Origin: Amycolatopsis aidingensis
GTDB lineage: Bacteria; Actinomycetota; Actinomycetes; Mycobacteriales; Pseudonocardiaceae
Length of the DNA stretch: 64,000 bases
Reading direction: 5' to 3'
Assembly (NCBI RefSeq): GCF_018885265.1
Contig: NZ_CP076538.1
Coordinates: 1,462,001-1,526,000 of the forward strand
In this document: positions 52,868 through 61,277 of the stretch, in pieces
How the letters are laid out: each line of letters begins with the position of its first letter
Position numbering within the stretch: the first letter of the stretch is position 1
Program-made: the position numbers and the translations under genes
The notes under the pieces: generated by a model
Told to the model about the DNA's origin: nothing
The model's database searches: none
What the model saw: only the letters and a program-made list of their open reading frames with translations

Positions 52868-53851
52868 ATGCGGTACCGCCGGTTCGGCAGGCTTGACTGG
52901 CAGGTCAGTGAGGTCGGCTATGGGATGTGGGGAATAGGTGGAGGCGAAGGCGGTTGGACCGGTGCGGACGATGAGAGCGGAATGCAGTCACTGCAGCTGT
53001 CCGTCGACCTGGGTTGCACCTTCTTCGATACGGCTTGGATTTACGGCCGCGGGCACAGCGAGCGACTGCTCGGCGAGTTGCTGCGGGCTAACCAGGACAA
53101 GCAGCTCACCATCGCCACCAAGATCCCGCCGAAGGACCGGAACTTCCCTTCAACCAGAGAGTCGAGGCTGGAGGACGTCTTCCCGGCCGATCATATCTGG
53201 GAATACACCGAGAAAAGCCTGGAAAACCTCGGCACCGGCAGCGTGGACCTGCTGCAGTTCCATGTCTGGGAGGACGCATGGGCCGATGACGAGCGCTGGC
53301 AGGAACCGGTCCGGGAGCTCAAGCGGCAGGGTCTGGTCAAAGGCGTCGGTATCAGCATCAACCGCTGGGAACCAACCAATGTGCTCAAGGCACTGAAAAC
53401 GGGCCTGATCGACTCGGTACAGGTGATCTACAACGTGTTCGACCAGAACCCGGAGGACGAGTTGTTCCCGGTGTGCCGGGACCAGGACATCGCGGTGATC
53501 GCACGGGTACCGTTCGACGAGGGGACGTTGACCGGCACGCTTACCAAAGACAGCACCTGGCCGGAAGGGGACTGGCGCAACAGCTATTTCGTCCCGGAGA
53601 ACCTGCACCCGGCGGTGGAACGCGCGGACCGGCTCAAGGAGCTGGTGCCGGACGGGATGACCCTGCCGGAACTGGTGCTGCGCTTCATCCTGGGCAACCC
53701 GGCCGTGTGCACCGTGATCCCGGGAATGCGCAAGGAGAAGCACGTCCGCGCCAACCTGGGAGTCAGCGACGGCACCGAGCTTCCCGCCGACCTCCTGGCC
53801 ACCCTGCGCACCCACCGCTGGGACCGGGAACCCACCTGGTGGTCCCAGTGA
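52868..53851 (+). CDS. aldo/keto reductase
   Basis: 327-residue TIM-barrel NADPH-dependent reductase. Catalytic tetrad visible: Asp and Tyr in FFDTAWIYGRG, Lys in IATKIPP, His in LLQFHVWED. GGAAGGG precedes the ATG. A carbonyl-reducing role is expected; next to a thioester-reductase NRPS it could turn the released aldehyde into an alcohol. Convergent with the ArgG-like gene; a strong hairpin separates them. Confidence 0.88.
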   Translation: MRYRRFGRLDWQVSEVGYGMWGIGGGEGGWTGADDESGMQSLQLSVDLGCTFFDTAWIYGRGHSERLLGELLRANQDKQLTIATKIPPKDRNFPSTRESRLEDVFPADHIWEYTEKSLENLGTGSVDLLQFHVWEDAWADDERWQEPVRELKRQGLVKGVGISINRWEPTNVLKALKTGLIDSVQVIYNVFDQNPEDELFPVCRDQDIAVIARVPFDEGTLTGTLTKDSTWPEGDWRNSYFVPENLHPAVERADRLKELVPDGMTLPELVLRFILGNPAVCTVIPGMRKEKHVRANLGVSDGTELPADLLATLRTHRWDREPTWWSQ

Positions 53852-53862
53852 CCGGCTGAGAT

Positions 53863-53897
53863 CGGGTAGCCGGAGGGATCCGCCCTCCGGCTACCCG
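53863..53897. terminator. bidirectional hairpin terminator
   Basis: CGGGTAGCCGGAGGG (53863-53877), loop ATCCG, CCCTCCGGCTACCCG (53883-53897): a perfect 15-bp stem between the convergent AKR and ArgG-like genes. Confidence 0.75.
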
Positions 53898-53910
53898 GCC
53901 GCGGCGGCTC

Positions 53911-55077
53911 TCAGGTCTGGACATGCCAGGCGTGGCCGCCGTTGGTGAACCGGGTCTGGCGCTCAGCGCCGGGGACATCGGCGACCTCGCTGACCCCGTT
54001 CACGATCACATTCCCCTTGTACAGGTTCACCTCGACCGTTCCGCTGGCCCGCTCGGTCAGCAGGTCCGCCGCGCTACGAGCGGCCAGTGCGGCAGGCTCG
54101 GTCAGCCTGCCTTCGTAGGTGTACCGGCCCAGCCGCTGGAACAGCTGCCTTGCCAGCTCGGTGCCCTCCTTGTCCAGGGTGGTCTGGTAAAGCGCGTTCA
54201 GGCACTGCCCGAGTACCTCAAGCCCTGGTGCCTCGTACACGCCACGGCACTTGGTGCCGTTGACCCGGTTCTCCACCACGCTGCGGAGCGAGATTCCGTT
54301 GCGCCTACCCGCAGCGTTCGCGGTCAGGATGGCCTGGACCGGATCCACGGGACTGCCGTTGATCTCCACCGGACGCCCGCCGGTGAACCGTACCCGGAAG
54401 GCCTCGACGGCGTCCTCGACCTGCTGCGGCCAGCTGGTCAGGATCGGCGAGACCACATCCGAGCGGGTGTCCAGGTCCTCGAGCTCGCCGCTCTCATGGG
54501 AGTATCCACCGAGGTTCCCGTCCACCGAATAGTCGGTGTAGTCGGCGAACACGGTCGGGTAGCCCTGTTCCAGCAGGTAGTCGGTCATCGACTCCCGGTT
54601 CGGGAAGCGTTCCAGCAGCCACGGGCGGGTCCATGGCGTGAACACGGTCAGTTCCGGCGCCAGCGCGGCGCTGTACCTGGCGAACCTCGTCTGGTCGTTG
54701 CCGCCGCCGACACAGCCGTGCACCAGCACCGCGCACCCGTCCTTACGCAGCTCATCCGCAAGGCCCTCGACCAGAACGCGGCGGGCCGCGCCGGTGGTGT
54801 TCCAGTATCCGCCCTCATAGGTTGCCTGGTATCTGATCAGGTCAAGGTAGACCGTCGCCATCTCCGCGCGCAGGTCGATCACCCGGTTTTCCAGGCCCAT
54901 CTTCCCGAACAGCTCGGACAGCTCGGCAGGGCCGAATGGGGTGTCCTGGCCGATATCGGCGATATACGACACGGTCTGCACGCCGTTGTCCGCCAGCCAG
55001 GCTCCGATCGTGGTCGCGGAGAGCCCGCCGGAAGCCAGTACGCCCACCCGCTTTTCGCGTAGTTCGGTCAAGTCCAT
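53911..55077 (-). CDS. argininosuccinate synthase-like ligase (divergent ArgG)
   Basis: 388 residues from the ATG at 55077 (GGGAG upstream). It follows ArgG from end to end: GNDQTRF (Asp/citrulline region), YSVDGNLGG followed by SHESGELED, ENRVNGTKCRGVYEAPGLEVL, and SGTVEVNLYKGNVIVNG. The ATP PP-loop, normally SGGLDTS, is SGGLSAT, so the invariant Asp is replaced; GxTGKGND has become GCVGGGND. This argues for changed substrate use or activity rather than arginine synthesis. It follows the NRPS-like gene by 53 bp on the same strand. Confidence 0.8.
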   Translation of the reverse strand: MDLTELREKRVGVLASGGLSATTIGAWLADNGVQTVSYIADIGQDTPFGPAELSELFGKMGLENRVIDLRAEMATVYLDLIRYQATYEGGYWNTTGAARRVLVEGLADELRKDGCAVLVHGCVGGGNDQTRFARYSAALAPELTVFTPWTRPWLLERFPNRESMTDYLLEQGYPTVFADYTDYSVDGNLGGYSHESGELEDLDTRSDVVSPILTSWPQQVEDAVEAFRVRFTGGRPVEINGSPVDPVQAILTANAAGRRNGISLRSVVENRVNGTKCRGVYEAPGLEVLGQCLNALYQTTLDKEGTELARQLFQRLGRYTYEGRLTEPAALAARSAADLLTERASGTVEVNLYKGNVIVNGVSEVADVPGAERQTRFTNGGHAWHVQT

Positions 55078-55130
55078 ATGCGCTCCCGTTCGGAGAGTAG
55101 ATGCTGACTCGCGTCCGGGCCCCGAGCGGC

Positions 55131-58100
55131 TCATGGCCGCACCCGGTCCATCACCAGGGAATAAACGGCGTTCACAGATTCGTCGATCGTCTGCGTATGG
55201 GTCGGAAGGACGACGTCCGCTTCGGTCGGCGGTTCGTATGGATCGTCCACACCGGTCAGGCCGCGCAGCTCGCCTGCGCGTTGCTTCGCATAGAGGCCCT
55301 TCACGTCACGCTTGCTGCAGGCCAGCACCGGCGCGGCCACGTAGACCTCGGCGAAGTCGATATCGCTGTTGAGGTGCTGGGCTCGTACCCGTTCCCGGTC
55401 GGCCGTGTACGGCGCGATCACCGGAACCAGCGTGATCACGCCGTGCATCGAGAGCATCGAAGCGACGAACCCGATCCGCCGCACGTTCTCCTCCCGGTCG
55501 GCGCGGCTGAAACCGAGGTCGCTGGTGAGGTTCCTGCGGATCTCGTCGCCGTCCAGCACCGCGACCCGGCGGCCCGCATCGCGCAGCAGGTTCGCAACGC
55601 CGCGTGCGATCGTCGACTTGCCCGAGCTCGGCAGTCCGGTGAGCCACACGGTGATGCCGTCGCCGGGTTGCGAGGCAGGCACCGATCGCTTGGCGCCGAG
55701 CGCGTAGCTGTGGAACACGTCGGTTCCGACCGGGACCGGGGCCAGCCCGTTGTGCCGGGCCACCCTTTCCGCACGCTCGGCCGGACAACGGCTGGACAGC
55801 TCCGAGAACAGCATCGGCAGGTCGGGCTCGGAAGCAGGCAGCATGGTCAGCACCCTGGCGACATCCCGGTCGTCCTCCGCGGCGGAACGCACCCGATCCA
55901 GGAAGTCCGGATAGGACACATCCGCCAGATCGAAGACCTTTCGAAACGCGTCGAGCACGTCATCGAGCCTGGTTGGTTCCTGCTGCCGGAGGTGGAAGTA
56001 ACCGGTCTCGCCACCGTTCACCGCGGCCAGCACCAGTTCCGACGCATGATCCACCGGCAGGTAGTCCAGTGCGACCTCACTGCGGAACGTCACCCCGGCC
56101 CGCACGCATGCGCGAACCAGCAGGTCGATCAGTCCATCCCGGCTGGGCACACCGTGCCGGGTATGCGGCATGACCTCGCCGAGCCGGTAGACCGCGACCG
56201 GCAGTCCGCGTTCGGCCGCCGCGTCCATCAGCCACTCGCCGACCAGCTTGGACTGGCTGTAGCCGTCGTCCGGACGGCTGGTCGCGGGCGCGGGCGCCTC
56301 GACCCCACCGTCCGGCAGCACGGTCAGGGTGGAGACGAAGTGCACCGGCTTGGTGTGCCCGGTGCTCGCCAGCCGCAGGATCTCGGTCGTGCCGGACACA
56401 TTGGCCGCCCGGTGCGCGGCATACTCACGCACCAGGTTCACCATCGCGCCGTTGTGCAACACCGTATCCACCACTGCGGCCAGGCGCTGGTACTCGCTTT
56501 CGGCCAGGCCCAACCGGGGTGCGCCGAGGTCTCCGGGCACGGCCACCACCCGGTGCGCCAGCTCCGGGGCCCACAGGCGGTACGCGCGCAGGTTGGCCAT
56601 GATTCTCGCCTGCGCCGCCGCCCGATCCTCGGCCCGGACCAGGCAATGCACCACGGCATCGGTGCCGCGCAACAGATCGTGCAGCAACTGGCCACCGACA
56701 AAACCGGTGGCGCCGGTGAGCAGCACGTTCCGTGGCGAGCCCGGTGCCGTCGTGGGCGCGGCCGGACGGATGTCCGCCGGCAGCATCGCGTCCTGTGCCA
56801 TCTCCTCGAAGGTGGACACGACTTCGCGCTCACCGCGGATCCGTGCGGCCTGGCCTGCGATGGTCGGGCAATGCACCAGGTCCCGTACGGTGAACCTGGT
56901 GCCGAAGCGCGCGTTCAACGCCAGGGCGAGCTTCTGTGCGGTCAGCGAGTCACCGCCGATGCGGAAGAAGTTGTCGTCCGCTCCGATCCGGACGCCGGGA
57001 ACCTGGCGGTGCCAGAGCTCCTGCACCTCGCGTTCCACGCCATGCAGGTCGGCGACCGCGGCGTCCGGGGTTCCGGCCATCGCGGCCAGCGCCAGCCGGT
57101 CGGTCTTGCCGTTCGGGGTCAACGGCATCCGGTCCAGTAGCACGAACCGTTTGGGCAGCAGGTAGGGCGGCAGCGCGCCGCGGGCGTGTTCCCGAACGAG
57201 TGCGTCGGTGACTGCGTTGTCGCAGGTCAGGTACGCTATCAGACTCCGGTTGCCCAGCTCGTCGTGCACGATCACCTTGGCCTCGCGTACGCCGGGATGG
57301 GCTTGCAGCACGAGTTCGATCTCGGACAGCTCGACTCGCACGCCGCCGATCTTGATCTGCTGATCCGAGCGTCCCTCGAATACCAGGTTGCCGTCGGTGC
57401 GCCAGCTGCCGTGGTCGCCGGTGCGGTACAGCTTCGCGCCCGGAATCTCCGGGAACGGATTGTCGACAAAGGCATTTGCCGTGCGCTCGGGGTCGTTGAG
57501 GTAACCGAGCCCGAGGCAGTCGCCGCCGATATGGATCTCGCCGACCGTCCCCGGCGGGACCAGTTCACCGTCCTCGTCGAGGACGACCACGTAGGTGTTG
57601 TCGATGGGCCTGCCGACCGGGATGGACTCCCGGTCGCTGTCGGTCACCGTATGGAACACCGAGCCAATCGAGCATTCGGTGGGCCCGTAGGTGTTCACGA
57701 TCCGTACTCCGGGCAGCATCGCCCGGAAATGCTGCACGGCGCGGGTGTTGATCTCCTCGCCGCCGATCAGGATGGTGCGCAGCGAAGCCAGCCGCGGCAC
57801 CAGTTCTGGTTCGGCGGCCGCCAGCTCCACCAGGGTGTTGAAAATCGAGGGCACGAAGTCGGTCATCGTCACGCCGTATCGCCAGACGGTGTCGATGGTG
57901 GCCGAAAGGTCCAGCACACCGTCGCGACGCGGAACCACGACCCGCGCGCCGTTGGTCAGCGGCCACAGCAGCTGCCATATCGAGGAATCGAACACATGCC
58001 TGCTGTTCTGCATCACCACCTCGTCGGCATGTCCGCCGAACCGCCTGGTCATGTACAGAAACCGGTTGAGCAGGCCACGGTGTATGTTCAGGGTGCACTT

Positions 58101-58640
58101 GGGAGCTCCGGTCGACCCCGAGGTGTAGAAGCCGTAGATCAGGTCGGTCATCCCTGCGGGGGCGCCGAAGTCGGCTTGCGGCCGCTCGGGCAGGGCGGCC
58201 GCGTCCACCGTGAGCCGCAGCCCCTCGGGCACCGCGTCCGCACGCGCTTCGGCGCCGTACAGCACGACCTTGGGGCGCAAGGTTTCGATCATTCCCGTCA
58301 GCCGGTTCGCCGGCCACAGGTCGTCGATCGGCACGAACGGCGCGCCCAGCTTCATCAGCGCGATGACGGACACCGGCAGGTCGAGTCCATTACGTACGAC
58401 GAGCGGAACGAAGTCGCCCCGGCCGACGCCCCGGGCGCGCAGCGTATCGGCGAGCGCGTTGGCACGCCGGTCCAGCGCCTGGTAGGACAGCGTCGCGTCC
58501 CCGAACGTGACGGCGGGGGACTCGGGGACCCGTGCCGCCTGTTCTTCGAATAATTGCAGAATTGTCCGGTTGGTTGGATATGGCTGAGCGTGGCCGCAGA
58601 ACTCGTTGAGTAGCTGCGCGCGGACTTCTGTTTTCACCAT
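55131..58640 (-). CDS. A-T-R nonribosomal synthetase fused to APS kinase
   Basis: 1169 residues, ATG at 58640 after GAGGGG. Domains: adenylation (about 20-510; YTSGSTGAPK, VFDSSIW, NTYGPTE, YRTGDHGS, GRSDQQIKIGGVRVE, PNGKTDR); carrier domain with GGDSL, Ser565; short-chain-type thioester reductase (about 636-980; LLTGATGFVGGQLL, YSQSKLVGEWL); and a complete APS kinase (about 990-1169; GLPSSGKST with Lys1008, DGDEIRRNL, GFSRADREENVRR, KRDVKGLYAKQRAGELRGLTG). There is no condensation domain, so one amino acid is activated, tethered and released by reduction to an aldehyde. The kinase would make PAPS. The predicted specificity pocket has Asp235 and Asp at position 278, suggesting but not proving a basic substrate. 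Signal and membrane segments are absent. Confidence 0.93.
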   Translation of the reverse strand: MVKTEVRAQLLNEFCGHAQPYPTNRTILQLFEEQAARVPESPAVTFGDATLSYQALDRRANALADTLRARGVGRGDFVPLVVRNGLDLPVSVIALMKLGAPFVPIDDLWPANRLTGMIETLRPKVVLYGAEARADAVPEGLRLTVDAAALPERPQADFGAPAGMTDLIYGFYTSGSTGAPKCTLNIHRGLLNRFLYMTRRFGGHADEVVMQNSRHVFDSSIWQLLWPLTNGARVVVPRRDGVLDLSATIDTVWRYGVTMTDFVPSIFNTLVELAAAEPELVPRLASLRTILIGGEEINTRAVQHFRAMLPGVRIVNTYGPTECSIGSVFHTVTDSDRESIPVGRPIDNTYVVVLDEDGELVPPGTVGEIHIGGDCLGLGYLNDPERTANAFVDNPFPEIPGAKLYRTGDHGSWRTDGNLVFEGRSDQQIKIGGVRVELSEIELVLQAHPGVREAKVIVHDELGNRSLIAYLTCDNAVTDALVREHARGALPPYLLPKRFVLLDRMPLTPNGKTDRLALAAMAGTPDAAVADLHGVEREVQELWHRQVPGVRIGADDNFFRIGGDSLTAQKLALALNARFGTRFTVRDLVHCPTIAGQAARIRGEREVVSTFEEMAQDAMLPADIRPAAPTTAPGSPRNVLLTGATGFVGGQLLHDLLRGTDAVVHCLVRAEDRAAAQARIMANLRAYRLWAPELAHRVVAVPGDLGAPRLGLAESEYQRLAAVVDTVLHNGAMVNLVREYAAHRAANVSGTTEILRLASTGHTKPVHFVSTLTVLPDGGVEAPAPATSRPDDGYSQSKLVGEWLMDAAAERGLPVAVYRLGEVMPHTRHGVPSRDGLIDLLVRACVRAGVTFRSEVALDYLPVDHASELVLAAVNGGETGYFHLRQQEPTRLDDVLDAFRKVFDLADVSYPDFLDRVRSAAEDDRDVARVLTMLPASEPDLPMLFSELSSRCPAERAERVARHNGLAPVPVGTDVFHSYALGAKRSVPASQPGDGITVWLTGLPSSGKSTIARGVANLLRDAGRRVAVLDGDEIRRNLTSDLGFSRADREENVRRIGFVASMLSMHGVITLVPVIAPYTADRERVRAQHLNSDIDFAEVYVAAPVLACSKRDVKGLYAKQRAGELRGLTGVDDPYEPPTEADVVLPTHTQTIDESVNAVYSLVMDRVRP

Positions 58641-58651
58641 TCGACCCCTCG

Positions 58652-58680
58652 CGATCGAGCGAAAGCATGAATTTCGATCG
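58652..58680. promoter_or_regulatory. inverted repeat upstream of the NRPS gene
   Basis: CGATCGA (58652-58658) and TCGATCG (58674-58680) are perfect inverted halves 15 bp apart, starting 12 bp before the NRPS start codon; they could form an operator or mRNA hairpin. The rest of the 426-bp divergent gap to 59066 has lower GC than the genes, no credible ORF, and presumably holds the promoters for the NRPS operon and the Liv-type operon. Confidence 0.4.
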
Positions 58681-59066
58681 AATGGGATGGATGCCGGCGC
58701 GTCAGTGGTTCGTCGGTGCAGCCTGCGGGCAGGGAAGCAGGCTCGGTCTCGGTTGGCGATTGCACCAGCATATCCCCTCAGTCTTCCGGGCAACGGCCCG
58801 GCGGAACGGGTTTACCATGTGACATACCATGATCGGAAGACTCCAACCTGGTGCAGCGGAAGTCGGAAGTCGCGGGTGGTGGTCGCTGTGTGGCATCGTT
58901 CGCAATTTTCACTGCGCCATACAGGTGAGAGATCACCTATGTTTGCACTACACGTCGTCGGATACGTATCGAACCCGGTATGATCCACTGCTGCTGATAC
59001 GGAAGTATTCGTTAACGTCCACCTGGTGATAAGACACACAAAAGAGGGCGTGACTGGGGGGTTGAG

Positions 59067-60275
59067 ATGCGTCGGACATTGGTGCTGATCACGGTCTTGA
59101 TCTTGTCGGGTTGTAGCATAAAAGACAGTACTTCCCATGGCTCGGATGAGTTCCGTATCGTGCCGGTTTCGTCGATCGGCCCGGAAGGAAAGGTCTCCTC
59201 GATCGACGCCGGGCGGAAACCCGACCGGGCGGAGGGCCTGGAGCAGGCAGCGGATCCGGGCGGAGACGGCAAGGCGACCTGCGAGCCGAGGAGCATCGCG
59301 GTGGCAGGCGCGATGACCGGCCCGGACGCGGCCTGGGGCCAGAGCATCCGATCCTCGGTGCGGATGGCGATCGACCGGCACAATCAGCACAATCCGGACT
59401 GCCAGGTGACACAGCGGAACTTCGACACCGAAGGCGATCCGCAGAAGGCCACCCAGGTCATCCCCGGCATCGTCAACGACGAGTCGATCATCGGTATGGT
59501 CGGACCTTTGTTCTCAGGGGAGAACAAAGCCACCGGCCAGGTGCTGAGCGAGGCAGGCCTGGTCTCGCTCAACTCCTCGGCGACCAATGTGTCGTTGTCG
59601 AAGAACGGCTGGCGGACCTTCTTCCGCGGCCTGGCCAACGATGATGTGCAGGGGACGGCCGTGGGCAGGTACCTGGCCGGCACGGCCGGGTACGGCTCGG
59701 TTTGTGTCGTTTCGGAAGACTCCGACTACGGTGCGGGCCTCGCCGAAGCGGTGCGGGAGGCCCTTGGCGCGGCCGACGAGGCCGCCTGCTCGGCCAGCAT
59801 CAAGAAGGGCGACAAGGACTTCTCGGCGGTGGTCTCGAAGATCAAGGCCGCAGGTCCGGACGCGGTGTTCTTCGCAGGTTTCTACGCCGAGGCGGCGTTG
59901 CTGGCTCGCCAGCTCGAGGACGGCGGGAGCACGGCCAGGTTCGTGACGGGCGACGCGGCCAACAACCAGCAGTTCGTCACCCAGGCCGGGGACGCCGCCG
60001 AAGGTGCCATTCTGACCTGCCCATGCGAACCGATCCCGGACTGGTTCGTGGCTGACTACACCGAGCACAACGGCCACCCACCCGGGCTCGCCTCGGTCGA
60101 GGCGTACGACCTGACGACGATCCTTCTCGAGGGCATTGACGCGGGTAGCACGACCCGTGCCGAACTGCTCGACTTTGTGGCTTCCTACCGGGGAGACGGC
60201 ATCGCCCGGACCTACGAATGGGACGAGAAAGGGGAACTCGTGTCCGCCCGGATCACGATGTACGAGGTCAAGTAG
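59067..60275 (+). CDS. branched-chain amino acid-type ABC substrate-binding lipoprotein
   Basis: 402 residues. Signal peptide with lipobox LILSGC (Cys16), a linker to about 70, then a Peripla_BP_6 (LivJ-type) two-lobe fold: IAVAGAMTGPDAAWGQSIRS, MVGPLFSGENKATGQVL, VCVVSEDSDYGAGLAEAV and DAVFFAGFYAEAALLARQL. It binds an amino-acid-like ligand outside the membrane and delivers it to the following permeases. Divergent from the NRPS-like operon. Confidence 0.88.
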   Translation: MRRTLVLITVLILSGCSIKDSTSHGSDEFRIVPVSSIGPEGKVSSIDAGRKPDRAEGLEQAADPGGDGKATCEPRSIAVAGAMTGPDAAWGQSIRSSVRMAIDRHNQHNPDCQVTQRNFDTEGDPQKATQVIPGIVNDESIIGMVGPLFSGENKATGQVLSEAGLVSLNSSATNVSLSKNGWRTFFRGLANDDVQGTAVGRYLAGTAGYGSVCVVSEDSDYGAGLAEAVREALGAADEAACSASIKKGDKDFSAVVSKIKAAGPDAVFFAGFYAEAALLARQLEDGGSTARFVTGDAANNQQFVTQAGDAAEGAILTCPCEPIPDWFVADYTEHNGHPPGLASVEAYDLTTILLEGIDAGSTTRAELLDFVASYRGDGIARTYEWDEKGELVSARITMYEVK

Positions 60276-60284
60276 GACAGCACC

Positions 60285-61277
60285 TTGATCGACTTCAACA
60301 TCGCGGGCCTTGCCGAGGGCTTCTGGCAGCTGACCATCGACGGGCTGAGCTACGGTGCGATCTACGCGCTGGTCGCGGTCGGCTACACACTCGTCTATGG
60401 CGTGGTGCGGCTCATCAACTTCGCCCACGCCGAGATCTTCATGCTGGGCATGTTCGGCCAGTACGCCGGTTTGCTGCTGCTGGGTTTCCGGCCGAGCGGC
60501 AACAGCTACGACCTGGGGACGGTCGCGACGGTCGGCTATCTCGCGGCGGCGATGCTGCTGGGTATGGCCGTCGCGGGCGCGGCGGCGGTCGGCCTGGAAC
60601 GGGTCGCCTACCGGCCGTTACGCAAACGCGGCGCCGATCGGCTGGCCTTCCTGATCAGCGCGGTCGGCATGTCCTTCGTCCTGCAGGAACTGGTGCATCT
60701 GGTGCTGCCCCAGCTGTGGCCCTCGCTCGGTGGCGCCGATGCGCAACAGCCGATCCGGCTGGTCGAGCAGACCGGGCAGTTCCGGATCTTCTCCGGGACG
60801 GTCACCAACCTGACCCTGGTGATCGTCGTGATCGCCGTGGTGTTGACGGCAGGCACCCAGCTGCTGCTCGACCGCACCAGACTCGGCCGTGGCATCCGGG
60901 CGACCGCGCAGGACCCGGAAACCGCCACCCTGATGGGCGTGTCCAGGGAACGGGTCATCATGCTGACCTTCCTGATCGGTGGGGTGCTGGCCGGAGCCGC
61001 GGCACTGCTGTACACACTGAAGATCCCGTCCGCGATCGTCTACTCCGGCGGGTTCCTGCTGGGAATCAAGGCCTTCACCGCCGCCGTACTCGGCGGCATC
61101 GGCAACGTACGTGGTGCCCTGCTCGGGGGGTTGCTGCTGGGCCTGCTGGAACTGTACGGCCAGGTGCTTTTCGGGGCGGAGTGGCGCGATGTCGTCGCGT
61201 TCGTGGTGCTGGTCGCGGTGTTGATGTTCCGGCCAACCGGGATTCTGCGGGAGAGCCTCGGGAAGGTGCGAGCATGA
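60285..61277 (+). CDS. LivH-type ABC transporter permease
   Basis: 330 residues, about eight membrane segments. LivH hallmarks: GLSYGAIYALVAVGYTLVYGVVRLINFAHAE at the N-terminus and ATAQDPETATLMGVSRERVI in the coupling region. TTG start at 60285, ten bases after the binding-protein gene. A TTA codon at 60618-60620. Its stop overlaps the next start (ATGA). Confidence 0.9.
   Translation: MIDFNIAGLAEGFWQLTIDGLSYGAIYALVAVGYTLVYGVVRLINFAHAEIFMLGMFGQYAGLLLLGFRPSGNSYDLGTVATVGYLAAAMLLGMAVAGAAAVGLERVAYRPLRKRGADRLAFLISAVGMSFVLQELVHLVLPQLWPSLGGADAQQPIRLVEQTGQFRIFSGTVTNLTLVIVVIAVVLTAGTQLLLDRTRLGRGIRATAQDPETATLMGVSRERVIMLTFLIGGVLAGAAALLYTLKIPSAIVYSGGFLLGIKAFTAAVLGGIGNVRGALLGGLLLGLLELYGQVLFGAEWRDVVAFVVLVAVLMFRPTGILRESLGKVRA

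Noticed and set aside
60218..61273. Extended plus-strand frame running into LivM from upstream
   Set aside because: The upstream part is a shifted frame of the binding-protein end and LivH; the real LivM start is the ATG at 61274 in an ATGA overlap.
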